Source: CAYVTM01 sp964454645
GTDB taxonomy: Bacteria; Bacteroidota; Bacteroidia; Sphingobacteriales; Sphingobacteriaceae
Reading direction: 5' to 3'
DNA: 64,000 bases
Assembly (NCBI GenBank): GCA_964454645.1
Contig: CAYVTM010000004.1
Coordinates: 222,244 to 286,243 of the forward strand
Below the pieces are notes generated by a model, which made no database searches, was not told where the DNA came from, and saw only the letters and a list, made by a program, of their open reading frames with translations. Of the stretch, positions 40,915 to 51,225 are shown in pieces (the first letter of the stretch is position 1; each line of letters begins with the position of its first letter). The position numbers and the translations under genes are program-made.

Positions 40915-42543
40915 ATGATATCTGTTTCAAATCTTTCGTTAAAATACGGAAAGCGAGTGTTGTTCGAGGATGTGAATGTGAAATTTACTCCGGGCAATTG
41001 CTATGGTGTTATTGGAGCAAATGGTGCAGGGAAATCTACCTTTCTGAAAATCTTATCGGGAGAGATAGAATCTACTACCGGTAATGTATCGATTACTCCG
41101 GGTGACCGTATTGCGGTATTGAAGCAAAATCACTTCGAGTTTGATGAAGTGAGTGTACTGCAAACCGTAATTATGGGACATAAAAAGTTATGGGAGATTA
41201 TGCAGGAAAAAGATGCATTATATGCGAAACCCGATTTTAACGATGCTGACGGAGAGCGTGTTTCCGAATTGGAGGGACTGTTTGCAGAGATGAACGGATG
41301 GAATTTGGAAAGTGATGCGGCTTCTCTGTTGAGCGGTTTAGGAATTAAAGAATCTTTGCATGAGAAATTAATGAAAGATATTTCCGGTAAAGAAAAGGTA
41401 CGCGTACTCTTAGCGCAGGCTTTATTCGGTAATCCGGATATCCTGTTACTCGATGAGCCTACCAACGATCTGGATATTGAGACCATATCCTGGCTAGAGA
41501 ATTTCTTAGCCGATTTTCAAAATACCGTTATTGTAGTATCCCATGACCGGCATTTCCTGGATGCTGTTTGTACGCATATAGCCGACATCGATTTCAGTAA
41601 AATAAATATTTATACCGGTAATTATACCTATTGGTATGAAAGTTCGCAGTTAGCTTTGAAACAACGTTCGGATCAGAATAAAAAGACAGAAGATAAACGT
41701 AAGGAGCTACAGGAATTTATCGAACGATTCAGTGCGAACGCATCGAAATCCCGGCAAGCAACTTCGCGTAAAAAATTACTGGAGAAACTGAATGTCGATG
41801 AGATAAAGGTTTCGAACCGTAAGTATCCGGCAATTATTTTTAAACAGGAACGTGAAGCGGGTGATCAGATTTTAAATGTAGAGAAACTGGCAAAATATTC
41901 GGAAGAAGGAATCCCCTTGTTTACCGATGTGAACTTTTCTTTGAACAAAGGTGATAAAGTTGCTTTCCTGGCGAAAGACAGTTTAGCAACATCGGCTTTC
42001 TTCGAAACGATTATAGGAAATGAACCGGTTTCGGTAGGGGAGTTTAAGTGGGGAGTAACGATCACTCCTTCGTATTTGCCCCTACACAATGAATCGTATT
42101 TCACTGTTGATTTGAATCTGATTGATTGGCTGCGTCAGTATTCAGAAGAAAAAGATGAAACCTTTATTCGCGGATTCTTAGGGAAGATGTTATTTACCGG
42201 CGAAGAGACATTGAAAAATTGTAATGTACTTTCGGGAGGCGAGAAAGTGCGTTGTATGTTATCGCGCATGATGATGATGAACGGAAATGTTTTGATCCTG
42301 GACGAACCTACGAATCATCTGGACCTGGAATCAATCACCGCTTTCAACAATTCTCTGAAAGATTTTAAAGGAACAGTATTGTTTACTTCTCACGACCATG
42401 AATTTGTGCAAACGGTTGCCAATCGCATCATCGAGTTTACTCCTTCGGGAATTATCGATAAAGTAATGTCGTACGATGAGTATTTAGAAAGTGGGCAGGT
42501 GAAGGCTTTGCGTGAAGAACTTTATGGAGCGGCTGTGAAGTAA
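40915..42543 (+). CDS. ABC-F family ATPase (YbiT-like)
   Basis: 542 aa, two ABC domains without membrane segments. NBD1 has an intact Walker A (GANGAGKST, residues 34-42) and LLLDEPTNDLDIET. A linker with FSANASKSRQATSRKKLL follows, as in YbiT-type ABC-F proteins. NBD2 has the signature LSGGEK and LILDEPTNHLDLES, but its Walker A reads AKDSLATSA near residue 353, without the GxxxxGKS loop. ABC-F proteins bind the ribosomal E site. The degenerate second P-loop suggests only one active ATP site. Confidence 0.9.
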   Translation: MISVSNLSLKYGKRVLFEDVNVKFTPGNCYGVIGANGAGKSTFLKILSGEIESTTGNVSITPGDRIAVLKQNHFEFDEVSVLQTVIMGHKKLWEIMQEKDALYAKPDFNDADGERVSELEGLFAEMNGWNLESDAASLLSGLGIKESLHEKLMKDISGKEKVRVLLAQALFGNPDILLLDEPTNDLDIETISWLENFLADFQNTVIVVSHDRHFLDAVCTHIADIDFSKINIYTGNYTYWYESSQLALKQRSDQNKKTEDKRKELQEFIERFSANASKSRQATSRKKLLEKLNVDEIKVSNRKYPAIIFKQEREAGDQILNVEKLAKYSEEGIPLFTDVNFSLNKGDKVAFLAKDSLATSAFFETIIGNEPVSVGEFKWGVTITPSYLPLHNESYFTVDLNLIDWLRQYSEEKDETFIRGFLGKMLFTGEETLKNCNVLSGGEKVRCMLSRMMMMNGNVLILDEPTNHLDLESITAFNNSLKDFKGTVLFTSHDHEFVQTVANRIIEFTPSGIIDKVMSYDEYLESGQVKALREELYGAAVK

Positions 42544-42547
42544 TTTC

Positions 42548-42588
42548 ATCAGACAGGCGTTAATGATATTTGTTAACACCTGTCTGAT
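42548..42588. terminator. hairpin between convergent genes
   Basis: ATCAGACAGGCGTTAA and TTAACACCTGTCTGAT form a 16-bp stem with one mismatch over a 9-nt loop, between the ABC-F and trxB genes. It likely serves both. Confidence 0.75.
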
Positions 42589-42621
42589 TATTCTATACTC
42601 ATGAAATGAAACAATAGGTGT

Positions 42622-43578
42622 TTAATTCATGGAATGTTCTTTTGCGGCTAAATACCTTTCGGCATCTAAGGCGGCCATACAGCCCGAACCGGCAGAGGTA
42701 ACGGCCTGGCGGTAAATTTTATCCTGAACGTCACCGGCTGCAAAAACTCCTTCTATATTGGTACGTGTGCTTCCCGGTTCCGTAATTAAGTACCCGGCAT
42801 CATCCATATCTAATATTCCTTTGAAGAGTGAAGTATTCGGAGTATGTCCGATAGCCACGAAAAATCCTGTTACTTCTAAAGAACGCTCTGCACCTGTTTG
42901 ATTATTTTTGATGCGAACGGCTGTCACACTTTTCCCATCTCCAACAATTTCTTCAGTATTACTGTTGTAAATAATTTCTATGTTGGGAGTATTGAGTACA
43001 CGATGTACCATCGCTTTGGAAGCTCTGAACTCATCGCGGCGAACAATCATATATACTTTGCGGCAAAGCTTAGCCAGGTAGGTTGCTTCTTCGGCAGCCG
43101 TATCTCCCGCACCGACAATAGCTACATCCTGTCCCTTGAAAAAGAATCCATCGCATACAGCACATGCCGACACGCCAAAGCCATTATACTTCTGTTCCGA
43201 TTCCAGTCCTAACCATTTCGCTGATGCACCGGTAGCAATAATTACGCTGTCGGCAGTGATGGTTTTTGTTTCATCAACGATAACTTTATGGACAGAGCCC
43301 GAGAAGTCAACCGATGAAACATGACCAAAGCGTATGTCGGTTCCAAAACGTTCGGCTTGTTTACGGAAATCTTCCATCATCCCGGTACCTTGTGTACCAT
43401 CGGGATAACCGGGATAATTCTCTACTTCGGTGGTCGTGGTTAATTGTCCCCCGGGTTGCATACCGGTAATGAGCATGGGTTTAAGGTCGGCCCTTGCGGC
43501 GTAAATAGCTGCGGTATATCCTGCGGGTCCCGATCCGATGATCAGGCAATGTACGTGTTCGTGATTCGTTTGATCCAT
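42622..43578 (-). CDS. trxB: thioredoxin-disulfide reductase
   Basis: 318 aa. An FAD-binding GSGPAGYTAAIYAARA near the N-terminus, the redox pair CAVCDG (residues about 137-140), the NADPH-binding GAGDTAAEEATYLA, and GVFAAGDVQDK at the C-terminal FAD site are all in order. It uses NADPH to reduce thioredoxin. Single gene, convergent with the ABC-F gene. Call is secure. Confidence 0.96.
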   Translation of the reverse strand: MDQTNHEHVHCLIIGSGPAGYTAAIYAARADLKPMLITGMQPGGQLTTTTEVENYPGYPDGTQGTGMMEDFRKQAERFGTDIRFGHVSSVDFSGSVHKVIVDETKTITADSVIIATGASAKWLGLESEQKYNGFGVSACAVCDGFFFKGQDVAIVGAGDTAAEEATYLAKLCRKVYMIVRRDEFRASKAMVHRVLNTPNIEIIYNSNTEEIVGDGKSVTAVRIKNNQTGAERSLEVTGFFVAIGHTPNTSLFKGILDMDDAGYLITEPGSTRTNIEGVFAAGDVQDKIYRQAVTSAGSGCMAALDAERYLAAKEHSMN

Positions 43579-43648
43579 ATAAAATTATTGAACGGTAAAT
43601 TTAAAATTTAGAATTTGCTTTCAGCAATTTTTTCTCAGAAAGCAGGGA

Positions 43649-44527
43649 TCAGGGAATAATGAGGGTGTCGATATGTGCGCCATAACTGCCCCATATACCT
43701 ACCGATCCTCTGCCTTCGATATTGCTTTTTATAACAACCGTAGGGGCAAAAGGGTTTCCGAAGCTGTTTCCCTGTGATCCGAAAGTGTTCCAGAAGTCGA
43801 AATGCTCTTTTTCGACGGATGCCCACTTGACATATACGGTATCACCCCGCTTATAATGCCTGTACAAGGTAAAGTCAGCGCTGTCGTTGTTTTGAAATTC
43901 ACGTTTCCCTTTAAAGATATTGAATTCGATTTGCGTTCCATTAAACAATTGATCATCGAATAATGAACCGAAAGGAGTATCGAAGAAAATTTCGGAATTA
44001 CGTTTGGTTAATAAACGATAGTAGTTTCCGGGTGGATTGGGTTCCGTAAAATAAGCTTTCAGCTCTACCAGGGAATCCCGCTCGTATAAACTATCCAGTC
44101 CGGGAAGAATAACGATACTGTCTATCTTATGAGGTTCCGGTATTTTCGTGCTTGCCCTGAATATTTTTCCATCTACATCGACTTGTAAATCGTAACGCTT
44201 ACCTATTTCTCCGTTGATCGTTAAGCTGGTGTATATAGTAATTCCTTCGATGCTTATTTTGTCTAAGGTAATGGGTGTGCCTCCGTCAATGGAAATAGAA
44301 ACATGGGCATGATCTACAAAAAGATTTCTAAAACTTTCGTTGCTGATATCGCGGAGGAATGGAATCCCTTTTGAAATAAAGATAAGCGGCGGCTGGCCAT
44401 TCTCGATACTGCCTTCAATCACAAACGGACTCTCACCGGGAGGGAAATCCACGTCGATGTTTTTTTCGCAGGAAATCAATCCGAAGATTAAGGTAAAGCA
44501 GATGAGTATAGGTATGAATCTGTGCAT
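43649..44527 (-). CDS. DUF4249 lipoprotein, partner of TonB receptor
   Basis: 292 aa with a signal peptide and lipobox near LISCEKN. DUF4249 proteins form a family of outer-surface lipoproteins always next to TonB-dependent receptors of the SusC-like kind. The beta-sandwich pattern with FPPGESPFVIEGSIENGQP and RYDLQVDVDGKIF is characteristic. It is the last gene of a three-gene operon, 2 nt after the receptor. The ligand is unknown. Confidence 0.85.
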   Translation of the reverse strand: MHRFIPILICFTLIFGLISCEKNIDVDFPPGESPFVIEGSIENGQPPLIFISKGIPFLRDISNESFRNLFVDHAHVSISIDGGTPITLDKISIEGITIYTSLTINGEIGKRYDLQVDVDGKIFRASTKIPEPHKIDSIVILPGLDSLYERDSLVELKAYFTEPNPPGNYYRLLTKRNSEIFFDTPFGSLFDDQLFNGTQIEFNIFKGKREFQNNDSADFTLYRHYKRGDTVYVKWASVEKEHFDFWNTFGSQGNSFGNPFAPTVVIKSNIEGRGSVGIWGSYGAHIDTLIIP

Positions 44528-44529
44528 CG

Positions 44530-46896
44530 TTAAAATTTAAAATTCCAGGTAACAGAAGGGATAAAAGGGAATACCGTAATCTGTTTCGGTTGTACTTTTA
44601 TTCCGTCATTTAATACATTTCCTTCAATATCCAAATAAAGCATATACTGATTCATGCGATTATAAACGTTATAAATACTGAAATTCCATACCGATTCCAT
44701 TTTTGCTGTTTTCTTTTGTGTCCAGGTAGCGGAAATATCCAGTCGATGATAAGGTATTAAACGGTATTTGTTGCGATAATTATCTTCGTAATACAAGCCC
44801 TGTTCTCCCGAAAAGAAAATTAAATGAGTAGGTAAATTAAATGCTGAGCCTGATCCGTAAACAAATACCGAACCGAAGGTCCATCTATCATTTAGATTAT
44901 ATTGCAGTACAATTGATCCATCGTGCCGGCGATCGTAGCGGGCATAAAAGGATTCCCCGTTTTGCAGATCGGGAAAGCGCCGTTTGGCATAGGAGAGTGT
45001 ATATCCAACCCACCCATTAAATTTACCTAATGCTTTTTTAACAAAAAATTCTGCTCCGTATGCTTCTCCGGTTCCGAATACGAAATCGTTCTCGATATTC
45101 GGACTGATATTTCCGCTTACGCTGTTCTCTTTAAAATCAATTTGATTTTTCAGGTCTTTATAATAAAGCTCGACCGATGTTTCGTAAGTATTTTCTGCAA
45201 AATTTTTAAAATACCCGATAGCATATTGGGTACATACCTGTGGGCGGACACGGCTCGAACTGGGTACCCATAAATCGGTTGGTAATGTGCTTCCTGAAAT
45301 AGATGCCAGATGTATATACTGATTGGTAATGGTGTAAGATGCTTTCAGGGATGAGGATGCATTCAACTGATAGCGTATGGAAAAACGGGGTTCAAGTCCG
45401 TGATAAAATTTAATATTTTCTCCGCGGCTATAAGAAATCGTATCATTAATTCTTCCCAGGTCATCGGCGAGGTAACGGTCGTATGGCCCTATTTGCTGGA
45501 AGAGCGAATAGCGAAGTCCAGCATTGAGTCTTATTTTTTCTGTCAGATCGAAATCATCGCTGAAATAAAAAGCAGCTTCATTGGCATATTGCCGGTTGAT
45601 ACGTTCCGGTCCGATAGTAGTTGTATCGCCTATGGTTCCCGTTGCGGTAAACGGAGTGAAAGTATGATAAGTATATAAGGTGCCGAATTTTATCTGATGC
45701 CGAACATTGGGATAATAATCGAAATCTAATTTAAGGGAATAGTCGCGAATACCCGAGAATAATTTAAAGTCGATGCTGTTTTGTGACGCACCCAATTGAA
45801 ATTTATAATCACTGAAAATTCCGGTAGTGTTCATAAATAATTTATTATTGAACAAATGATTCCAGCGTAGGGTGGTTGTCGTATTTCCCCATGGAAATTC
45901 GAGATTAAAGCGATCTCCTTTAAAAGTAAATTTATCTTTTCCAAAATATCCGCTGAAATAAATACGGTCTTTGTCGGAGAACTGATAATTGAATTTAGTA
46001 TTCAGGTCATAAAAGAAATATCCCGACCCGGCAAGATTCGATTCCTTATCTACAAAGGGTTTTACCAATACATCGATATAGGTTCTTCTGCCTGCAAGCA
46101 TAAAGGAACTCTTGCCTTTTTGCAGCGGCCCTTCCAGTGTTAAACGCGACGATATTAAACCGACACCTCCCGTGGCATGAAATTTTTGGTTGTTCCCATC
46201 TTTCATATTTACATTAATCACGGAAGATAAGCGCCCTCCGTATTCTGCCGGTATTCCCCCTTTAATAATGCTGGTATTGTTGATGGCATCAGAATTGAAA
46301 ACCGAAAAGAATCCGAATAAATGACCGGCATTATATATCGTTGCTTCGTCGAGCAGAACCAGATTCTGATCGGGGCCTCCGCCACGCACATAAAAACCGC
46401 TGTTCCCTTCACCGGCAGATTGTACACCGGGTAAGAGCTGTAAGGTTTTTAAAATATCCACCTCCCCCAAAATTACCGGAAGCGTCTTTACCTTTTCCAT
46501 CTGTAAGGTCTGAGTTCCCATTTGTGTGCTCTTAAAATTATCTTCGGGACGAGTGGCGGTAATGACGGCTTCTTTACTGGTTATTGTATTGTCGGCAAGA
46601 TTGTACGACTTGCGAATATTTTTCGAAAGCTGAATGGTGTCGCTTTGTGATTTGTATCCGATAAAATTTACTGTTACTACATAGGTTCCCGAAGGAAGTG
46701 TTATCGAATAAAAGCCGTATTCATTACTTTGTACTCCGGTATTTAAATCTTTGATGATTACGGTAGCACCTATCAGACTCTCACCGCTGGCAGCATCTTT
46801 AATATAGCCGCTAAGGGTATAACGGTTGCTCTGAGCCGGGAGTGTATGGACAATAATCAGAAAGAAAAAAAGGAACAGGCAGCTTGTTTTTTTCAA
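44530..46896 (-). CDS. TonB-dependent receptor with carboxypeptidase-like domain
   Basis: 788 aa with a signal peptide (ending LPAQSN). Residues about 25-110 form a CarboxypepD_reg-like domain (LSGYIKDAASGESLIGATV). The plug follows (LPGVQSAGEGNSGFYVRGG, AEYGGRLSSVINV), then a 22-strand barrel ending in TWNFKF with terminal Phe. Such receptors import a bulky ligand using TonB energy. It lies 2 nt after the subtilisin gene and 2 nt before the DUF4249 gene; a paralogous pair is at 48.9-52.1 kb. Confidence 0.92.
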   Translation of the reverse strand: MKKTSCLFLFFFLIIVHTLPAQSNRYTLSGYIKDAASGESLIGATVIIKDLNTGVQSNEYGFYSITLPSGTYVVTVNFIGYKSQSDTIQLSKNIRKSYNLADNTITSKEAVITATRPEDNFKSTQMGTQTLQMEKVKTLPVILGEVDILKTLQLLPGVQSAGEGNSGFYVRGGGPDQNLVLLDEATIYNAGHLFGFFSVFNSDAINNTSIIKGGIPAEYGGRLSSVINVNMKDGNNQKFHATGGVGLISSRLTLEGPLQKGKSSFMLAGRRTYIDVLVKPFVDKESNLAGSGYFFYDLNTKFNYQFSDKDRIYFSGYFGKDKFTFKGDRFNLEFPWGNTTTTLRWNHLFNNKLFMNTTGIFSDYKFQLGASQNSIDFKLFSGIRDYSLKLDFDYYPNVRHQIKFGTLYTYHTFTPFTATGTIGDTTTIGPERINRQYANEAAFYFSDDFDLTEKIRLNAGLRYSLFQQIGPYDRYLADDLGRINDTISYSRGENIKFYHGLEPRFSIRYQLNASSSLKASYTITNQYIHLASISGSTLPTDLWVPSSSRVRPQVCTQYAIGYFKNFAENTYETSVELYYKDLKNQIDFKENSVSGNISPNIENDFVFGTGEAYGAEFFVKKALGKFNGWVGYTLSYAKRRFPDLQNGESFYARYDRRHDGSIVLQYNLNDRWTFGSVFVYGSGSAFNLPTHLIFFSGEQGLYYEDNYRNKYRLIPYHRLDISATWTQKKTAKMESVWNFSIYNVYNRMNQYMLYLDIEGNVLNDGIKVQPKQITVFPFIPSVTWNFKF

Positions 46897-46898
46897 GA

Positions 46899-48545
46899 TC
46901 AGAATTTTATAAACCGGCTGAAAGCAGTTTGATGTATAGTTTCAATTTTCACAATATACATCCCCTGTTTGATGAAACCCGGTAGAAACAGGTTAATCCG
47001 GTTCAATGCCAATGGTGTGAGGGTTTGCTCTTGTTCGGTAATAAGCTTTCCCTGTAATGAGAAAATGCTTAAATGTACAATCTCTTCGTTCTTTGCAAAA
47101 TAATCTAAATGAATATGATCATCGGAAGTAGGGTTGGGATATAAACGGAAGTTATTTTCTTTAGTAGTGTGGATAGGTACATTGAGGCTGAACAGTATTT
47201 GCATGGCATCGGGAATTCCGTAACCATATTCATTATCGGGGTTTGCCGAACGGTCGGAGTTCGCTTTGATGAATTGCATAAAATCATAAGCGGTATTGTT
47301 CGGATATGCTTGTCGATAGATTGGCCAAACACAAGCGCTAAATCCGGCAATAATCGGACTGGAAAAAGAGGTTCCGCTACCAAAGCCGAAACCACTTAAT
47401 CCGTATGCGACAAATGCCGGTGCACCCTGAGCCGAAACATCGGGTTTGATGCGCTGGTCGCTTGTTGGGCCTCTTGAAGAAAAACCCGCGATCATACGAT
47501 CGGGTTGTACAGCGCCAACAGCAAATACCGAGTCTCCGTCGGCAGGAGCGCTAATGTAAAACCAGGAATCATTACCCGAATTACCCGCGCTGTTTACAAC
47601 CAGCATTCCTTTAGATGCTGCAAAGTCTGCGGCAATAGTAATGGGGGTGGTGTTCCCGTCCATATCTGCATACGTGTGGCTCTGTGAAGGAGCATCGAAG
47701 GTAGTATAACCCAATGATGTGTTAATGATGTCCGCTCCAACGCTATCGGCATATTCCGCCGCTGCCGCCCAATTATATTCTTCAATAATATATTCCGTAG
47801 CAGCATCTTCCGAACGTAATAAATAATAACCTGCTTCGGGAGCCAGACCAATCATGGTATCCGCAACTTTCGCCGCCATCAGCGATAATACATTCGTGCC
47901 ATGTGTATGAAAGCCATATATGTACGGATCGTTACGGACAAAGTCGTAAGTTCCTAAAATACGCCCGGAGTTGCGCAGATATTCAAAAGCAGTATGTGTA
48001 TTGACCGTGTTAAAACCGGCATCGATAACTGCGATAACCATACCCTGACCCATATAGTTTTGGTCGTGCAATAGATTAGCTTTTAACATGTTCAGTTGGT
48101 TGAATGACTCTCCATAATGAGAAAGGTCGAAATTCAACTGATCACTCATCCCCATTTTTTCAAATTTATTTTGATGCCCGGATTTAAAGACATTCGTTCC
48201 ATATACTTTTCGAATCGTATTTATATAGGGTAATGCAACTATTGCCTGCGCTTGTACGTCGTTCGCCTGAATTGTAACGGTGTTCAGCCATTTGGATTTA
48301 TTAAGGATAATGGCTCCGGTATTTCGGATGCCGTCAAGATAGGCGGGTGTATGCGGCAGATCGCTTAAGTCAAGGCTGATTCCCATTGTGTTTCGGCGGT
48401 CAATGGCACGTTGGGATAAAAATTCGTCGGGATTGGATAAGGTATATGGGTTGTTTGCTTTGTCTTTCAGGAATACAATGTATTTGTCCTGTGCAAAAAG
48501 CTGAGCACCCGAAAAGATAAATAGGAAAAGGATAAGCTTTTTCAT
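46899..48545 (-). CDS. T9SS-secreted subtilisin-like protease (S8 family)
   Basis: 548 aa with a signal peptide ending LFAQD. The triad is present as VIAVIDAGFN (Asp), HTHGTNVLS (His) and GSGTSFSSPIIAG (Ser). The C-terminus (LYPNPTSDDHIHL to FSRFIKF) is a T9SS type A sorting domain, so the enzyme should act outside the cell. It is the first gene of an operon with a TonB receptor and DUF4249 lipoprotein, each separated by 2 nt. Secreted protease and uptake system may therefore function together. Confidence 0.92.
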   Translation of the reverse strand: MKKLILFLFIFSGAQLFAQDKYIVFLKDKANNPYTLSNPDEFLSQRAIDRRNTMGISLDLSDLPHTPAYLDGIRNTGAIILNKSKWLNTVTIQANDVQAQAIVALPYINTIRKVYGTNVFKSGHQNKFEKMGMSDQLNFDLSHYGESFNQLNMLKANLLHDQNYMGQGMVIAVIDAGFNTVNTHTAFEYLRNSGRILGTYDFVRNDPYIYGFHTHGTNVLSLMAAKVADTMIGLAPEAGYYLLRSEDAATEYIIEEYNWAAAAEYADSVGADIINTSLGYTTFDAPSQSHTYADMDGNTTPITIAADFAASKGMLVVNSAGNSGNDSWFYISAPADGDSVFAVGAVQPDRMIAGFSSRGPTSDQRIKPDVSAQGAPAFVAYGLSGFGFGSGTSFSSPIIAGFSACVWPIYRQAYPNNTAYDFMQFIKANSDRSANPDNEYGYGIPDAMQILFSLNVPIHTTKENNFRLYPNPTSDDHIHLDYFAKNEEIVHLSIFSLQGKLITEQEQTLTPLALNRINLFLPGFIKQGMYIVKIETIHQTAFSRFIKF

Positions 48546-48852
48546 GTTGAATATTTGAACTAAAGATACGGTAATTTCAGAAATACAACAATTGGATTTA
48601 TCGGTTTAATTAGAAATTATTCCGCAGATCATTTCCTTATTCTGCCGATTAAACATAATCTTTCACCGATATGTTGGGTATAAATTTTTTATCAGGATTT
48701 ATTCTTGTGTTGAAAGGTGATTATATAAAGGTGATTATATACCTGTTGAAACAAAAACATTACATAAAAAATAAAACGAAAGAGGGATAAGAGATGATTC
48801 TTTTTTATAGGTTTGCCCCTTCTGAACTACAATCAAAAAATATAATATACTT
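48546..48852. promoter_or_regulatory. divergent regulatory region of the two receptor loci
   Basis: 307 bases between the protease and the second receptor. A 15-bp sequence, AAAGGTGATTATATA, occurs twice in tandem (48713-48727 and 48727-48741), a possible regulator site. A -7 box TAGGTTTG lies at 48808-48815, 37 bp before the receptor ATG. Confidence 0.55.
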
Positions 48853-51216
48853 ATGAAATTCAAGTGGATAGGTCTGCTCGTTTGCAGCTTGTTAATGGGT
48901 ATTTCTGCCTCCGGGGTACATGCCCAGCAAAAAGTAACAATCAGCGGTTATGTAAAAGATGCACAAAATGCCGAAGCAATTATCGGCGCGACAGTATTTG
49001 TACAAGAACTGGGATATGGTGTTGCAAGCAATCCCTATGGTTTTTATTCGCTCACCATTCCTAAAGGTGAGTACACATTAAATTTTGCTTTTCTGGGTTA
49101 TAAAAATATTGTGCGTAAAATAAATGTACAATCCAATATTCGTATCGACATTCAACTGGAAGGACAAAGTGACCAGATCGGAGAGGTGGAAATACGTTCT
49201 CAGAAACGTAATGAGCAAATTACTAATATGGAGATGAGTATGAACAAGCTGGATATTAAAGAGATTAAAAGTATGCCGGCTTTGTTGGGAGAGGTAGATG
49301 TAATCCGTAGTATTCAGGCTTTACCGGGTGTAAGTACCGTAGGGGAGGGAACTTCGGGTTTTAATGTCAGGGGAGGAGCTGCCGATCAGAATCTGATTTT
49401 ATTGGATGAAGCCCCGGTATATAACAGCTCCCATTTGATGGGTTTCTTTTCAGTATTTAATCCGGATGCCGTTAAAGAAGTGAAACTTTTAAAAGGTGGT
49501 ATCCCTGCTCAGTATGGCGGCCGTCTTTCTTCTTTATTAGATGTTCGTATGAAAGATGGAAATGCCAAACAGTTTGGAATGAACGGCGGACTCGGATTAA
49601 TTTCATCACGCCTTACTTTGGAGGCTCCCATTCAAAAGGATAAAAGTTCCTTTATTCTTGCCGGAAGAAGATCCTACGGAGATTTGTTTTTAAAGCTTTC
49701 TCCCGATAAGGAATTGCGTGATAACGGCGCATATTTCTATGACTTAAGCGCAAAAGTAAACTATACCATCGATAGCCGGAACCGTATTTTTTTATCGGGA
49801 TATTTTGGCCGCGATGTATTCAGTTTCGGAGATTTATTTAATATGAGCTGGGGTAACGGAACAGGAACGGTACGCTGGAATCACCTGTTTAATGAACGGT
49901 TGTTTGCAAACCTTAGTTTAATATACAGCAATTACGATTATTCGTTAGGGGTGCCGGAAGGATCACAAGCCTTTAAATGGAAATCGAATATTATTAATTA
50001 CAGTCCGAAAGTAGATTTTGCCTATTATGCAAACACCCGAAACACGATCAGCTTTGGGGCGAGCACCATCTTCTATGATTTCTATCCCGGAACCGTTACT
50101 CCGGAAAGTGAACAATCGATCTTTAATAAGATGGAAATGGCACAGCAGCGTGGAAATGAATATGCTGTGTACATTGATAATGAACAAAATATTACTTCTT
50201 TATTCAGTATTCAGTACGGGTTGCGATTGTCTGCTTTTCAGTATTTAGGAAGCCAGTTTGTGTACGATTATCAGGAGAATGGTACAGAACGTAAAATTCC
50301 TGCAAATGGAAGAAATTATGCCAAAGGTGAAACGATTGCTTTCTATCCGAATTTAGAACCGCGCTTCTCAGCGAAATATATATTGAATGAATTCAGTTCT
50401 CTGAAATTGAGTTACAATCACATGGCACAGTACATTCATTTAATATCGGGTACTACGGCGGCTTCTCCGACCGATGTATGGAGCCCCACAACCAATAATA
50501 TCAAACCCGAACTTGCCGATCAGATAGCCATTGGTTATTTCCGTAATTTCAAAGAGAATACGTTTGAAACTTCTGCGGAAGTTTTTTATAAAACGATGGA
50601 TAATCAGATTGATTATGTGAATGCACCGCAGTTATTGTTAAATCCTAATTTAGAAGCGGAGCTCTTGTATGGTAAGGGTCGTGCATACGGATTGGAATTG
50701 TATGCAAAGAAAAATGAAGGGCGTTTTCGTGGATTTATCAGTTATACGTTGTCACGCAGTGAGCGAAAAATTCCCGGGATTAATTCCGATAAATATTATC
50801 CTGCAAAATACGATAAGACACATAACTTAAGTGTTGTTAGTATGTTCGAATGGACGAAACGTTTCAGCTTGTCGGGGAATTTTACGTACGGAACCGGTGT
50901 AGCCACCACTTTCCCCAATGCACGTTATGAGTATAACGGAATTATCGTCCCGCACAATACAACAAATTCGCGTAACAATTACCGTGTTCCGGCATATCAT
51001 CGCCTGGATTTAGCAGCTACCCTGAAGAACAAACCCAAAGGGAATCCGAGATTCGAAAGCGAATGGGTATTCTCTGTTTATAATGTGTATGCGAGAAGAA
51101 ATGCTTTTACGGTTTTCTTCCGTCAGAATCAGGACAATCCAACAGTAACTGAGGCAGTACGTATGTCGGTATTCGGATCGGTATTGCCTTCAGTAACCTA
51201 TAACTTTAAGTTTTAA
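48853..51216 (+). CDS. TonB-dependent receptor with carboxypeptidase-like domain (paralogue)
   Basis: 787 aa with a signal peptide ending VHAQQ. The order of domains equals that of the receptor at 44.5 kb: CarboxypepD_reg-like (ISGYVKDAQNAEAIIGATV), plug (LPGVSTVGEGTSGFNVRGG, AQYGGRLSSLLDV) and barrel ending in TYNFKF. Motif matches in the plug show close paralogy, though the extracellular loops differ. Followed 9 nt later by its own DUF4249 gene. Confidence 0.92.
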   Translation: MKFKWIGLLVCSLLMGISASGVHAQQKVTISGYVKDAQNAEAIIGATVFVQELGYGVASNPYGFYSLTIPKGEYTLNFAFLGYKNIVRKINVQSNIRIDIQLEGQSDQIGEVEIRSQKRNEQITNMEMSMNKLDIKEIKSMPALLGEVDVIRSIQALPGVSTVGEGTSGFNVRGGAADQNLILLDEAPVYNSSHLMGFFSVFNPDAVKEVKLLKGGIPAQYGGRLSSLLDVRMKDGNAKQFGMNGGLGLISSRLTLEAPIQKDKSSFILAGRRSYGDLFLKLSPDKELRDNGAYFYDLSAKVNYTIDSRNRIFLSGYFGRDVFSFGDLFNMSWGNGTGTVRWNHLFNERLFANLSLIYSNYDYSLGVPEGSQAFKWKSNIINYSPKVDFAYYANTRNTISFGASTIFYDFYPGTVTPESEQSIFNKMEMAQQRGNEYAVYIDNEQNITSLFSIQYGLRLSAFQYLGSQFVYDYQENGTERKIPANGRNYAKGETIAFYPNLEPRFSAKYILNEFSSLKLSYNHMAQYIHLISGTTAASPTDVWSPTTNNIKPELADQIAIGYFRNFKENTFETSAEVFYKTMDNQIDYVNAPQLLLNPNLEAELLYGKGRAYGLELYAKKNEGRFRGFISYTLSRSERKIPGINSDKYYPAKYDKTHNLSVVSMFEWTKRFSLSGNFTYGTGVATTFPNARYEYNGIIVPHNTTNSRNNYRVPAYHRLDLAATLKNKPKGNPRFESEWVFSVYNVYARRNAFTVFFRQNQDNPTVTEAVRMSVFGSVLPSVTYNFKF

Positions 51217-51225
51217 TTTTTTAAG

